The notes: generated from the letters alone by a model not told the origin. 64,000 nt of DNA from Massilia sp. Root351 (GCF_001425045.1 NZ_LMDJ01000006.1:11793-75792), one strand, 5' to 3'; shown: positions 1 through 11,987, counted from the first letter of the stretch. A program made the numbers and translations.

Positions 1-2566
<2,566 letters not shown>

Positions 2567-2654
2567 GAAAGCGTGACTGAAGCAGTGCCGCCTACCTTAC
2601 CGCATAATCGTCATGCCGAGATACGCGAATTGTCACGCTGCGCGCCGTAGCGGC

Positions 2655-4445
2655 TTAGCCGGGCGTGGATGCGGCCGCCTGCACGTCGTGCAGCGGCAGC
2701 CGGATGGCGAAGCGGCTGCCTTTGCCCGGCCCTTCGCTGTGGGCCGCCACGCTGCCGCCGTGCAGTTCGACGATCTTGCGCACCAGCGCCAGACCCAGTC
2801 CCAGGCCGCCATCGGCCCGGTCCGGCCGGCGCACGCCTTGCGAGAACAGGTCGAAGATGCGCGGCAGCAGGCCGGCTTCGATACCGCTGCCGTTGTCGCT
2901 CACGGTCAGCAGCAGGTCGCCGCCGTCGCGCACGGCCTCGATCCGGATCTCGGATTGCGGCGGCGAATACTTGATGGCGTTGGCCAGCAGGTTGGCCAGC
3001 ACCTGCACCAGCCGTATCGCGTCGCCGTTCACCCATAGCTCTTCGGCCATGGGCGCCACCGTCAGCGTATGTTGCTGGCCGGCGGCCATGCTGCCGGTCT
3101 GCTCGACCGCGCTGGCGATCACCGGCTGGATGCTGAGCGGCTTGCGGTCCAGCGAAATCAGCCCGCGCGTGACGCGCGACACGTCCAGCAGGTCATTGAC
3201 CAGCCGGTTCATATGGCTGCTCTGGCGTGCGATGACCGCGCTGGCCTGGCGCAGCTGCTGCTCGCTCAGGCCCGGCATGGCCAGCATGTGGGCCGCCACG
3301 CTGATGGGCGCCATCGGGTTGCGCAGCTCGTGGCCCAGCATGGCCAGGAATTCGTCCTTGGCGCGGTTTTGCGCGTCCGCCACTTCGCGCGCGTGCTGGG
3401 CCTGCACCAGCAGCCGTTCGCGCTCGGCGGCCGCTTCGGCCAGCAGGTGCGCGGCCTGGTAGATGCTCTCGCCCAGTTCGTCCACTTCGGCGATGCCGGA
3501 TGGCACGGGGCGCTTGGGCGGTGCCGAACCGATGGCGCCCGCCGCTGCGCTGGTCTGCGCGATGGCCTTGGCGATGCGTGCGCTGATGGCCCAGGCGGTG
3601 GCCACCGCCAGCAGCAGCGCCATCAGCAGGCCCAGGCCGGATAGCAGCGCAATGCGGCGCGCATTGCCGTCGATGCGGTCTTCGCCGGCGGTGATCACCA
3701 CCCACCAGTTGGACATGCGGGACGAGGCCAGCACGGCGTAGCCGTCTTCTTGCATGGGCACCAGGCCGGTTTGCCCGGCGCGCATGGCAGCGGCGATGGC
3801 CGGCGGCGCCGGCGCGCCGATGTCGGTTTGCGGCCGGTTGGACTGGATCAAGCGGGCCTTGCTGTCGTAGATCCGGTAGGTCGTGCCTTCGTCATCCGGC
3901 GGCGGTAATGCCTTGGCCATCAGGGCTGCTTCGAAGGCATAGCTCATCACGTAGTGGCGGTCCTCGGCCAGCGCGAACGGATACTCCAGCGCCACCATGG
4001 GCTTGCGCGTGACGGGACCGGTCATCAGGTCCGTCACCGACACCTTGGCCGTGCCCAGCAGCTTGCCGATGCGTTCGCGCTCGGCGCGCGTGTCCGGCAG
4101 CACCGAGCCTTCCGGCAGCGCCGTATTGACGCGCTGCTGGCCGTTGGCGTCGTACAGCACCAGGTTGGCGTCGCGCCCGTCCATCAGCGCATGGGCCTTG
4201 CCGGCGAACGCTTCCATCTGCTCGGCTTCCAGCTTGCCCGAGGTGCTCAGGGCGCGCATCAGGCCGGCTGCCTCGTTCCACTGCGCGTCCACCGCCACCG
4301 AGGTGGCGCGCGCCGCTTCCTGCAGGCTGCGCACGCCCGCGTCGCGCTCGGCGTCGACCAGGCGCGCCAGCGGTGCGGCGAAGAACACCACCACGGGGAC
4401 CAGGGCAACCGTGATGGTCAGGGCGAGCAGGGAACGAACTTTCAT
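2655..4445 (-). CDS. Sensor histidine kinase (orphan)
   Basis: A protein of 596 residues. A transmembrane helix lies at the N-terminus (KVRSLLALTITVALVPVV), followed by a periplasmic sensor of about 230 residues and a second helix (IALLSGLGLLMALLLAVA). Next come a linker, a HisKA dimerisation domain with the phospho-acceptor motif GHELRNPM (His near residue 372), and a HATPase domain. The HATPase domain has an N box (LANLLANAIKYSP), G1 (SDNGSGI) and G2 (GGLGLGLALV). It should autophosphorylate in response to an extracytoplasmic signal. It has no receiver domain, and no response regulator is adjacent. The ATG at 4445 was chosen because the frame further upstream opens only with TTG. The AT-rich stretch just upstream holds a possible TATAAT at 4493-4498 on this strand. 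Confidence 0.88.
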   Translation of the reverse strand: MKVRSLLALTITVALVPVVVFFAAPLARLVDAERDAGVRSLQEAARATSVAVDAQWNEAAGLMRALSTSGKLEAEQMEAFAGKAHALMDGRDANLVLYDANGQQRVNTALPEGSVLPDTRAERERIGKLLGTAKVSVTDLMTGPVTRKPMVALEYPFALAEDRHYVMSYAFEAALMAKALPPPDDEGTTYRIYDSKARLIQSNRPQTDIGAPAPPAIAAAMRAGQTGLVPMQEDGYAVLASSRMSNWWVVITAGEDRIDGNARRIALLSGLGLLMALLLAVATAWAISARIAKAIAQTSAAAGAIGSAPPKRPVPSGIAEVDELGESIYQAAHLLAEAAAERERLLVQAQHAREVADAQNRAKDEFLAMLGHELRNPMAPISVAAHMLAMPGLSEQQLRQASAVIARQSSHMNRLVNDLLDVSRVTRGLISLDRKPLSIQPVIASAVEQTGSMAAGQQHTLTVAPMAEELWVNGDAIRLVQVLANLLANAIKYSPPQSEIRIEAVRDGGDLLLTVSDNGSGIEAGLLPRIFDLFSQGVRRPDRADGGLGLGLALVRKIVELHGGSVAAHSEGPGKGSRFAIRLPLHDVQAAASTPG

Positions 4446-4492
4446 TGCAGCAGTTGCGGCTGAATGCAACTTATAATTATCTTAACTGCAAC

Positions 4493-4498
4493 ATTATA
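4493..4498 (-). promoter_or_regulatory. Possible -10 element upstream of the histidine kinase
   Basis: The short gap between the receptor stop (4521) and the kinase start (4445) is strikingly AT-rich in a GC-rich window. It contains TATAAT on the minus strand. No convincing -35 hexamer at 16-18 bp was found, so this is only a weak promoter candidate. It would allow the kinase to be transcribed independently of the receptor upstream. Confidence 0.3.
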
Positions 4499-4520
4499 TA
4501 TGACACGGGGCGGCGCACCC

Positions 4521-6722
4521 TTAGAATTTCATCTCCAGGTTGGCCTGGAAGCGCGCCGAACCGGGCGTGCGGGTCCAGGTGCGGCTGCCGCCGTTGCTGT
4601 CGAGGTATTGCGAGTCGCCGATGCTGTCCTCGCCCAGCGCATTGCTGACGGCCAGCCGCAGCTGGTAGCCGGGGCGGAGCTTGTACAGCAAATAGGCTTC
4701 CAGCTCGCGCCGCGCCTGCAGCTGGCTGCTCTGCTGCTCGGAAACGCGCACCGGGCCGCCCTGGCGGTAGGACAGGCTGGCGCCGGCGCTGTATTTGTCC
4801 TCGCGGTAGTCGCTGCCCAGCACCACGCTGAGCGGAATCTGCTGGTCCAGGCGGTTGTCCGGACCGGGCACGGAATCGACCCGCGACCAGTTGCGGTTGA
4901 CGCTGGCGCGGAAGTCGAAGCCCGGCCCGTCCTTCAGGATGGCCTTGAGCGGGAACTTCAGCTCCACGTCCAGCGAGCGCACGGTGGCGCTGCCGTCGTT
5001 GAGCGGCTGCACCAGCCAGTAGCCGCGCCCGTCCTGCGTCAGCTTGCTGCGGATGTAGTCCGAGATGCGGCGCTGCGAGGTGCCGACCGAGAATACGGCG
5101 CCGGGTGCGAAGAAATGCTCGTAGGTCAGGTCCACGCCGGTGGCCAGTTCCGGCTTCAGGTCGGGATTGCCGCTGTAGTCCGGGTTGAAGCGCGTGTTCA
5201 GGTCGGACTCGTAGCGGCGCGCGCTGAGCTGGCCGGTGTTGGGCGCCTTGAAGGTGCGCGTGAGCGCCAGGCGCAGCTGGCGGCCGCTCTTGTCCGGGAA
5301 TTTGTAGAGGGTTTGCGCCACGGGACTGAGCACGCTGTTGCGCGACTGCGTGGCTTTCAGGCCGGTGCCGGAACTGTCGGTCTCGATGGATTCCCAGCGC
5401 GCGCCCAGGTAGACCGACCAGTCCTTGCTTACGTTCCACTCGTCCTGCGCGTAGACGGCGGCCTTGGTCACGACGGGGTTGAACTCTTCCTCGATACGGT
5501 CCGGCGCCAGGCCAATGATGCCTTCCACGCGGCGGTTGCTGTCTTCCGAACCCTGGCGGCTGACTTCCCAGCCTGTGGACAGCGCGTGGCCGTCGAATAC
5601 GGTGCGGGTGTATTTGCCGGTGGTGCCGGAGTGCGTGAACTGCGACGAGGTGGCGCCTTCCCGCAGCAGCACGGTCCTGCGGTCCGCCGTGTAGGAGGTG
5701 GAGCGGCTGTCGCCGTCGGCGCTGGCGCGGCCGATGTTGGCCTTGGCGTCCAGCTTGCCGCCGGCGATTTTCGCCACCCAGTTGACGTCGACATTGCCGT
5801 AGGTGGAGCGGTTGCTGCCCGTGCCCTGGCGGTCCACATAGTCCGGCTGCGGGAAGCTGCCGGCACGGTTGCTGGTCAGCGTGCCGGACCCGTAGCCGGA
5901 CCGCTGCGACTGGATGTAGGAGCTGAGATTGAACTGATCGTCGTTCTCCAGCTTCCAGTTCAGGCGCGGCGATATGCCGATCGAGGCCGAGTCGTTGCTC
6001 TGGCGGGTCGCCTTGTCGCGCAGTTGCAGCACCTGGCCGGACGGCGCCGTGAACTGTTCGGTGCTCTGGTTGGGGTTTTTGCCGAGAAAGCGCGAAGCGA
6101 CGCCATTCAGGTACCAGGACAGCCTGCCGTCGCGGTCGGCCAGCGTGCCGTTGACGAACACATTGCGCTGCTGCCCGGAGCGCGCGGTGTTGATGCGCAG
6201 GTCGCGCTGCGGCTTGGACACCACTTTTTTCAGGATGATGTTGATGCTGCCGGCGATGGCCTGCATGGAATGCTCGGCCGTGGCGGCGCGCACCACCTCG
6301 ATCCGTTCGATCTGGTCCGGCGCCAGGGTGTCCATGGTGAAGCCCGGAGGCGGGCGTTCGCCGTTCACCATGATCTGCGTATAGCCGTTGCCCAGGCCGC
6401 GCATGCGGATCGCATTGCCGATCACCGTCACGCCGGGCGCGCGTTTCAGCACGTCGAACACATTGGTGTCGCCGTATTTGATGATTTCCTCGTGGCTCAT
6501 CACGGTCTTGCTGGCCGTGTCATCGCGGCGCGCATCGTAGGCGTCGGCGCTACCCTTGACCTCGACCTTGGTGATGGCGGGTTCCGGCGCGGCGGCCTTG
6601 GCGGGGGCGGCTTGAACAGCATCCTTGACGGCAGGCTTGGCTGCAGGCTGCTGGGCCAGGCCGGCGGTGGCCGTTCCGAGCAGGGCGGCCGCCAGGGCGA
6701 TGGGGGTGAGGCGCAGGTTCAT
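4521..6722 (-). CDS. TonB-dependent outer-membrane receptor
   Basis: A protein of about 733 residues from the ATG at 6722. An upstream in-frame ATG at 6752 would add ten residues before the signal peptide and is less likely. The signal peptide (MNLRLTPIALAAALLG...GLAQ) is followed by an Ala/Pro/Lys-rich spacer that may hold the TonB-interacting region. The plug domain follows, with RAPGVTVIG, IRMRGLGNGYTQIMVNGE, IERIEVVRA and GSINIILKK. A long beta-barrel region follows and ends in phenylalanine (ANLEMKF), as outer-membrane proteins usually do. It should import a bulky ligand energised by TonB. The ligand cannot be deduced: the neighbours are a sensor kinase and a pectinolytic enzyme, and no Fur-like box was seen upstream. 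Confidence 0.88.
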   Translation of the reverse strand: MNLRLTPIALAAALLGTATAGLAQQPAAKPAVKDAVQAAPAKAAAPEPAITKVEVKGSADAYDARRDDTASKTVMSHEEIIKYGDTNVFDVLKRAPGVTVIGNAIRMRGLGNGYTQIMVNGERPPPGFTMDTLAPDQIERIEVVRAATAEHSMQAIAGSINIILKKVVSKPQRDLRINTARSGQQRNVFVNGTLADRDGRLSWYLNGVASRFLGKNPNQSTEQFTAPSGQVLQLRDKATRQSNDSASIGISPRLNWKLENDDQFNLSSYIQSQRSGYGSGTLTSNRAGSFPQPDYVDRQGTGSNRSTYGNVDVNWVAKIAGGKLDAKANIGRASADGDSRSTSYTADRRTVLLREGATSSQFTHSGTTGKYTRTVFDGHALSTGWEVSRQGSEDSNRRVEGIIGLAPDRIEEEFNPVVTKAAVYAQDEWNVSKDWSVYLGARWESIETDSSGTGLKATQSRNSVLSPVAQTLYKFPDKSGRQLRLALTRTFKAPNTGQLSARRYESDLNTRFNPDYSGNPDLKPELATGVDLTYEHFFAPGAVFSVGTSQRRISDYIRSKLTQDGRGYWLVQPLNDGSATVRSLDVELKFPLKAILKDGPGFDFRASVNRNWSRVDSVPGPDNRLDQQIPLSVVLGSDYREDKYSAGASLSYRQGGPVRVSEQQSSQLQARRELEAYLLYKLRPGYQLRLAVSNALGEDSIGDSQYLDSNGGSRTWTRTPGSARFQANLEMKF

Positions 6723-6868
6723 TTCGTGGCTCGGATATGACAAACGCGGCAATTATCATCCGGGCCTGCTAAATTGGCAACATTCTTTTGGTGCAATACC
6801 GAAATGCTCACGCATTTGATCGGGCGGGAAGGGCAGGGGGCGGCCGTGCGCCGCCCCCGCCCCGGCCG

Positions 6869-9800
6869 TTACGGCTGCGGGTCCCAGCCGGCGCTACTGT
6901 TAAATGCGCCGAACACCAGCTTGCGGGTGGCGAAGCCGGCCGCCACGTCGCCCGCGCTGAGCTGGAAGCCGCCCACGCGCGCGGCCAGGTTGAGCGGATT
7001 GCCCGCCAGGTCGGTGCTGCCGAACTCGCGCCAGCCGCTGGCGGCGGTCGGCGTCACCGGATTGGGCGCCGGCTGGCCGTTTACGCCCAGGCCGGCCCAG
7101 CCGGCAGGGGCCACGTGGCTGTCCATCTTGCAGTTGATGAAAGCGATGTTGTCCCAGGTGGCGGTGCCGCCCGGGCTGCGCGCCAGCCAGGTGGCGCCGT
7201 TCGGCACATCGCCGTGCAGCGGACCCGGGCCGGGGCCGTGCGTCAGGCTGCTGTTCAGGAACACGAAGCCTTTGTCGCCCGCATTGGGCACGCGCGCCTG
7301 CAGCACGTAGCCGCCGCCGGTGGCGCTGGTGGTGTCGCCCACGGAGCGGACTTCGCTTTCTTCGAACAGCGCGGCGCGGCTGCCGCCCCAGATGAAGTCC
7401 ACATTGCCCGCCACCAGCGTGCGGTAGAACCAAGACCAGCCTTTCAGCTGCAGCGTGTCCTGCTCGCTGAAGAAACTGGCGTCGATGCCGACCAGGCGGC
7501 CGGCGTCGTTGTTGAAGTACAGGGTTTCGGCCTGCGCCGAAATCGAGGACGAGCGCAGCGTGGTGTTGCGGATGGTGAGCGTGTCCAGGCGCAGCATGTC
7601 GGACGCTTCCACCAGCATCACCGAGCGGCCGCCGGCGGGGGCGGTGGCCGCGCCCGGCGCCTGGCTGCCGCCGGAGCCGGCGTTCAGCGTGTCGTGGTTG
7701 GTGTACTGGATCACCACGCCGTCGCGGCTTTCGCCCTTCAGGGTCACGTTGTCCTTGGCGCGCAGGTAGAGCAGTTCGCGGTAAGCGCCGTTCTTGATGC
7801 TGATGGTGACCGGATCGGCCTTGGCGAACTCCTTCATGGCGAAGTTCAGCGCCGCTTGCACGGTGTTGAAGTCGCCGCTGCCGTCGGCGGCCACGGTGAG
7901 AACGGAGGACACGGCCGGCGGACCGGAGCGGGTGGCGAAGCTCCAGCCCCCCAGCTTGCCGATGCCTGCGAACGGCACGCCGCCCAGGATGCCGTTGACG
8001 GTGCCGTTGGCGATGGCCACGTAGTACTCGGCGCCGTAAGCCAGGCGGTTGCTGTGCGGGCGCACCGTCAGCGTGTTGCCGCTGATGGTGACCGGGGTGC
8101 TGTTTACTTTGCGGATGGCGGCCTGGCCTGCGTAGCCGATTTCCTCGGTCTCGCCGCTGATCCTGATCACATCGACCAGCGCGTCGTCGACCTTGCGGAA
8201 AATGCGGATGCTGCCGCCGCTGCCCAGCGTGGGCGGGCTGTCGAAGGTCAGCTGCAGGGCGGCGTCCACGTTCACGCCGTCCTGCTGCACGGCGGGGCTG
8301 GCGAGGCCGGCCAGGCCGTAGGTCTGGGTCGGCTGGATGAACTGCGCGGCGATGGTGGCAGCGATGCCGCGCTTCAGCGTGGGGTCGGAGTCGCTGGTGA
8401 CGGTGATGTTGGCCGTGCCCGGTCCTACCGGGGTGATGGTCAAGGTGCCGCCGTTGACGCCCACTGCCACCACGGCCGGATTGCTGGAGCTGGCGCTGTA
8501 TTCGTCGGCGCTGCCGTCGGCCTTGACGGCGGTGACGGCCACCTGCAGCGGTGCGTCGCCCGCTTCGGCGGCGTAGGTGGTGCCCGATGGGTTGAGGGTG
8601 AGCTGGGCCGGTTTCAGCGCCGGGTCGCCGATGCGCACGTCGTCGATCTGGAACGACTTGTTGGCGGTGTACAGGCCGACCAGGCCGCGCGCGGCGAAGG
8701 CGGTGTCGGTTACGCTGCCCAGCGATTCGCCGTCCAGGTAGATGGTAAGCGTGCTGCCTGTCATTTCAAAGCGCACGGTGTAGAACTGCGCGTCCATGTT
8801 GATGGGCTTTCTCACCTGCTTGGGCCGGCTCAGGGAGTTGTTCAGCATCTTGGCGATTTCCACCTGGGTGCTGGCGGTGGAGCTTTGCACGTTCAGGCCG
8901 CCGCCATACCAGTTGCTGGCGTTCTGGTAGCGCGTGATGAGGTAGAGCTGCTTGTTGCCGGTGGTGCCATTGGTGAGCGGCTTGATGCGCGCTTCCACGA
9001 AGTAGTCGCCGGACGGCACCGCCGCCATGGCGCTGGACTTGAGCAGCGCCAGTACGCCGCCGGTGCTGGCGGCGGTGTACTGCATCACCTTGTTGGCGCC
9101 GCCCACGGTTTCCGCCTTGACGGAGAAGCTGCCGTTCGGGCCGGCCAGCGGCAGCAGGTCCCAGCTGGCGCTGCTGCCGTTCTGGAAGTCGTCGCAGAAA
9201 TACAGGCCGGTGGCCGGGCAGGCCAGCGTCAGGCCGGGATCGACCGAGACGTCGCCGGTGCCGGTGATGGCGGTGGTGAGCTTGCCGCCGCCCGCCTGCG
9301 CCACTGCGTTGGCTTTCACCAGCGCGGCCGGGCGCGGGCTGAAGGTGTACGGCGGCGTCCAGCCAACGGTGTCAGGCACCGTGCAGCCTGCCAGCGGCGC
9401 GCCGTTGTGCAGCGAGCCGGTGTCCTTGAAGGCGCCGGTGGGCGTGCCGCCGGGGTTCTTCACGACGTCGCCGCAGTTGCCGGTGCCGGCGATCTCGAAC
9501 ACGTTGGCGTTGGACAGGATCTTGGCGTTGTAGCCCGCGCCCACGCTGTAGTCGTAGCCGTAGATGGCGCCCGTTTTGCTGCCCACGAAGTAGTTGTTGA
9601 ACAGGTGGACCTGGCCGTAGCGCACGCGCGGCGAGCGGCTGGTGACGTCGCGGAAGACGTTGTTGCTGAAGGTGATGCGCAGTTTGCCTTCGTCGGCCGA
9701 GGCGCTGTCGCTGGAGCCGATCAGGTTGTTCTTGTGGTGCTGCGTGAACACGTTGTAGGACGCGGTCACGTAGTCGGACGCATTGGTGATGTCCAGCGAA

Positions 9801-10429
9801 CCGTCGTGGCACTGCTTGACCTTGCCGTTCTCGATGGGCAGCAGGTTGTCGGTCACGGGCACATCGGTGAATGTCACGTGGTCCACCCACACATGGTCGG
9901 CGCCGGAGACGGCAATCGCGTCGTAGGCCGAGTTCCAGTTGCCGGTGGCGCCGTCGTTCGGGTCCCACACCGGGCCGACGTCGCAGGGCGCCACGATTTT
10001 CAGGTTGCGGATGATGACCTGGGAGATGTTGGTGACCTGGATGTGGCCATTGACGATGCCGGCGTTGGCGCCGTCGCCGATCAGCGTGGTGTTGGGCTTC
10101 ATGCGGATCACGCCGCGCGCGGCCTGGTCGCCGGTGTTGGCGTAGGGGACGCCTTCGCTCATGTCCACCGTGCCCACCAGTTTGATGATCTTGGGGTTGT
10201 TGCCGCCGTTGTTGAGGGCGGCGAGCAGTTGCGCGCGGTTGTTGACGGTGTAGATGTAGCTGCTGATGGCGGCCGCGCCGCCGGCGGTGCCGCCGGCCTG
10301 GCCCGCCCAGCCGTCGGCTGGTGCGGTCTGGCGGGCTGCGTCGATGGCGGCGGCATTGAGGGACGATGGCGCCGATGCGGCGAGCAGCATCCCAAGGCAT
10401 AGCGCGGCCTTGAAACGGAGGTGTCTCAT
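6869..10429 (-). CDS. Secreted pectate lyase-pectinesterase fusion (PL1 + CE8)
   Basis: A protein of 1186 residues with a signal peptide of about 26 residues. Residues about 55-400 are a polysaccharide lyase family 1 domain with VWVDHVTF (180-187), DGSLDIT (209-215) and the RSPRVRYG substrate-binding motif (265-272). Residues about 405-602 resemble a LamG/jelly-roll module. Residues about 605-700 look like a bacterial Ig-like domain and about 705-835 like a second, SbsA-type Ig-like domain. Residues about 843-1170 are a carbohydrate esterase 8 pectinesterase with QAETLYFN (966-973), SEQDTL (988-993), GNVDFIWGG (1008-1016) and LQAR (1043-1046). One chain would therefore remove methyl esters from pectin and cleave the resulting polygalacturonate by beta-elimination. 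The ribosome-binding region AGGAGCACAC just before the ATG matches that of the neighbouring PEP-CTERM gene. No sorting tail was seen. Confidence 0.93.
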   Translation of the reverse strand: MRHLRFKAALCLGMLLAASAPSSLNAAAIDAARQTAPADGWAGQAGGTAGGAAAISSYIYTVNNRAQLLAALNNGGNNPKIIKLVGTVDMSEGVPYANTGDQAARGVIRMKPNTTLIGDGANAGIVNGHIQVTNISQVIIRNLKIVAPCDVGPVWDPNDGATGNWNSAYDAIAVSGADHVWVDHVTFTDVPVTDNLLPIENGKVKQCHDGSLDITNASDYVTASYNVFTQHHKNNLIGSSDSASADEGKLRITFSNNVFRDVTSRSPRVRYGQVHLFNNYFVGSKTGAIYGYDYSVGAGYNAKILSNANVFEIAGTGNCGDVVKNPGGTPTGAFKDTGSLHNGAPLAGCTVPDTVGWTPPYTFSPRPAALVKANAVAQAGGGKLTTAITGTGDVSVDPGLTLACPATGLYFCDDFQNGSSASWDLLPLAGPNGSFSVKAETVGGANKVMQYTAASTGGVLALLKSSAMAAVPSGDYFVEARIKPLTNGTTGNKQLYLITRYQNASNWYGGGLNVQSSTASTQVEIAKMLNNSLSRPKQVRKPINMDAQFYTVRFEMTGSTLTIYLDGESLGSVTDTAFAARGLVGLYTANKSFQIDDVRIGDPALKPAQLTLNPSGTTYAAEAGDAPLQVAVTAVKADGSADEYSASSSNPAVVAVGVNGGTLTITPVGPGTANITVTSDSDPTLKRGIAATIAAQFIQPTQTYGLAGLASPAVQQDGVNVDAALQLTFDSPPTLGSGGSIRIFRKVDDALVDVIRISGETEEIGYAGQAAIRKVNSTPVTISGNTLTVRPHSNRLAYGAEYYVAIANGTVNGILGGVPFAGIGKLGGWSFATRSGPPAVSSVLTVAADGSGDFNTVQAALNFAMKEFAKADPVTISIKNGAYRELLYLRAKDNVTLKGESRDGVVIQYTNHDTLNAGSGGSQAPGAATAPAGGRSVMLVEASDMLRLDTLTIRNTTLRSSSISAQAETLYFNNDAGRLVGIDASFFSEQDTLQLKGWSWFYRTLVAGNVDFIWGGSRAALFEESEVRSVGDTTSATGGGYVLQARVPNAGDKGFVFLNSSLTHGPGPGPLHGDVPNGATWLARSPGGTATWDNIAFINCKMDSHVAPAGWAGLGVNGQPAPNPVTPTAASGWREFGSTDLAGNPLNLAARVGGFQLSAGDVAAGFATRKLVFGAFNSSAGWDPQP

Positions 10430-10487
10430 GTGTGCTCCTGTGACAGGAATCTATAGTGGGGAAAGCGAATCCGGGACCAGGCGGCGG

Positions 10488-11108
10488 CTAAGCGCGCCGG
10501 CGGCGCCGGACCAGCGCAATGGCGCCCGCGCCGGCCAGCACTATCGACAAGCTGCCCGGTTCCGGTACGGCCGCTGCCTGCTGCGCTTCGATGCTGGCGG
10601 TGACGGGGAAGAAATCGCCGCTCCAGGTCAGCCCGCCCAGGTCCAGCCCGAGTGCGGTGCCGCCGTCGAGGATGGAGAACACGGGCACGCCGGCGACTGC
10701 GCTGCCGTCCAGCAGCTTGAAGGCGGTGATGGGGGCAGCCAGGGTGGCGCCGAAGTCGAAGCGGAAGCTGTAGGCGCCGGGATCGAGCGGCGCGCCGCTG
10801 TTGTTGAAGATGGACAGGGTGCCGTCGGCGGCGAAGTCGAAGGCGAAGATGGCGTCGGCGCTGATGAACTCCACGCCGGCGCCGAGCGGGTCGAGCGCGC
10901 TCCGGTTGCCGCCGGGCGAGCCGCTGAAGCCGTCGTCCAGCCCCAGCATGGCGCCGCCCGCGCCATTGTAGGTGGCAGTGATGACGGCGTTCTGCAGCGG
11001 CAGGATGCTAGCGTGCGCGGTGGCAGGAAGGGCCGTGGCGGTGATTGCGGTCATGGCGGATGCGGCGATGGCCGCGCACGCCAGTGTCTCCCATGTTGTT
11101 TTTTTCAT
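10488..11108 (-). CDS. PEP-CTERM sorting domain protein
   Basis: A protein of 206 residues from the ATG at 11108, with an AGGAG ribosome-binding site. A signal peptide (MKKTTWETL...ATAHAS) precedes a single extracellular domain of about 150 residues of unknown function. The last 26 residues form the tripartite PEP-CTERM signal: VPEPGS, a hydrophobic helix and a final RRRRRA cluster. By family knowledge, an EpsH-type exosortase recognises such tails and moves the protein to the cell surface or exopolysaccharide. The gene lies 58 bp upstream of the pectinolytic fusion on the same strand. The two could be co-transcribed, although each has its own strong ribosome-binding site. Confidence 0.85.
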   Translation of the reverse strand: MKKTTWETLACAAIAASAMTAITATALPATAHASILPLQNAVITATYNGAGGAMLGLDDGFSGSPGGNRSALDPLGAGVEFISADAIFAFDFAADGTLSIFNNSGAPLDPGAYSFRFDFGATLAAPITAFKLLDGSAVAGVPVFSILDGGTALGLDLGGLTWSGDFFPVTASIEAQQAAAVPEPGSLSIVLAGAGAIALVRRRRRA

Positions 11109-11447
11109 GTGTGCTCCTGGATTTGTGGGACAGCGGTGAAGAGCAGCGACCCGCGTGCCGGGGCGCTGTGGAGGACACCTCGCGTGTCCGGTGCCGCGTT
11201 GACGAGGGCTGGAGGAAGGCGTGCCGAGGTCTCTGCGGGGAGAACTTGCATTTTGCATACGTGACAAATTGATTCTACTTTGGCCTGACCAGTATTTCAA
11301 GGTGGACTGGCCAATCATTTTAAACAGTCGCGCGCGATACAAGAAATCCAACACTTTGCTTGTAAAAAATGACAGATTGCGCCATCATCACTAAATGAGA
11401 ATAAGTCTCATTCAATATAAGAAAATAAAACCTGGATAGCATTTTCA
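11109..11447. other. Intergenic control region between PEP-CTERM gene and ECF sigma gene
   Basis: A 339-bp gap between divergent genes. The part nearest the PEP-CTERM gene (about 11120-11260) is GC-rich, with no gene recognised. The part from about 11265 to 11447 is AT-rich. It contains the Fur-type palindrome described separately and would carry the promoter of the sigma factor gene. Confidence 0.6.
11394..11412. promoter_or_regulatory. Fur-type operator upstream of ECF sigma gene
   Basis: A perfect inverted repeat, AATGAGA-ATAAG-TCTCATT, 35 bp before the ATG of the sigma factor. In the 7-1-7 view of Fur boxes it reads TGAGAAT-A-AGTCTCA, close to the general TGATAAT-n-ATTATCA pattern. A near-identical core recurs at 12019-12033. 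Iron-bound Fur would repress the sigma gene when iron is plentiful. Confidence 0.7.
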
Positions 11448-11948
11448 ATGGCAACTGGTATCGAAATTCGTCAGCAATTTATTGTCTCCCGCCCTCAGCT
11501 TCGCGACGCCGCCGCCCGCATTCTCGGTTGCCGCCAGCGCGCCGAGGACGTGGTGCAAGACGCGTTTTTGAACCTGGCAGATGGCATGGAGGAGCTGCAC
11601 GTGAAGAACGCGCATCCCTATTTGTATCAACTGGTGCGCAACCTGGCGATCGACCGCTACCGCCGCAGCAGCTTCGAGGCGCAGGTATTTTCCTGCGAGG
11701 AGGCGGGCGTGGACGTGGGCTCGGGCGCGGCCACGCCGGAGGCGCATGCCATCCATGCCCAGCAGCTGATGCTGGTGGGTCGCGCGCTGGCCACGCTGCC
11801 GGAGCGCACCCGCGCGGCGTTCGAGCTGCACCGGCTGGGCGGCGAGACCCAGCGCGAGGTGGCCCGGCAACTGGGTATCTCGGCCACCCTGGTCAATTTC
11901 TTGATACGCGACGCCATGCAGTGCTGCCGCGATGCCCTGCGGGCGTGA
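11448..11948 (+). CDS. ECF-family RNA polymerase sigma factor (iron-starvation type)
   Basis: A protein of 166 residues, the normal length for FecI/PvdS/OrbS-like extracytoplasmic-function sigma factors. The region 2 helix shows CRQRAEDVVQDAFLNLAD and PYLYQLVRNLAIDRYRR. The region 4 helix-turn-helix shows ALATLPERTRAAFELHR and the recognition segment TQREVARQLGISATLVNFLI. It would direct polymerase to iron-uptake promoters. A Fur-type box lies immediately upstream, and iron-related genes follow on the same strand. No anti-sigma (FecR-like) gene is adjacent. The nearby receptor has no N-terminal signalling domain. This argues for control by Fur alone, as described for OrbS, rather than surface signalling. 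Confidence 0.88.
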   Translation: MATGIEIRQQFIVSRPQLRDAAARILGCRQRAEDVVQDAFLNLADGMEELHVKNAHPYLYQLVRNLAIDRYRRSSFEAQVFSCEEAGVDVGSGAATPEAHAIHAQQLMLVGRALATLPERTRAAFELHRLGGETQREVARQLGISATLVNFLIRDAMQCCRDALRA

Positions 11949-11987
11949 CTGGCACAAGATATCAAATGAGCAAAATTAGCTTTTGCC

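Noticed and set aside
4464-6740. 758-codon plus-strand frame opposite the TonB receptor
   Set aside because: Composition is typical of an antisense frame, and the opposite strand carries a complete receptor with signal peptide and terminal Phe.
6788-10402. 1204-codon plus-strand frame opposite the pectinolytic fusion
   Set aside because: It is longer than the real gene but has Val/Ala/Gly/His-biased, motif-free sequence. The minus strand shows both catalytic motif sets.
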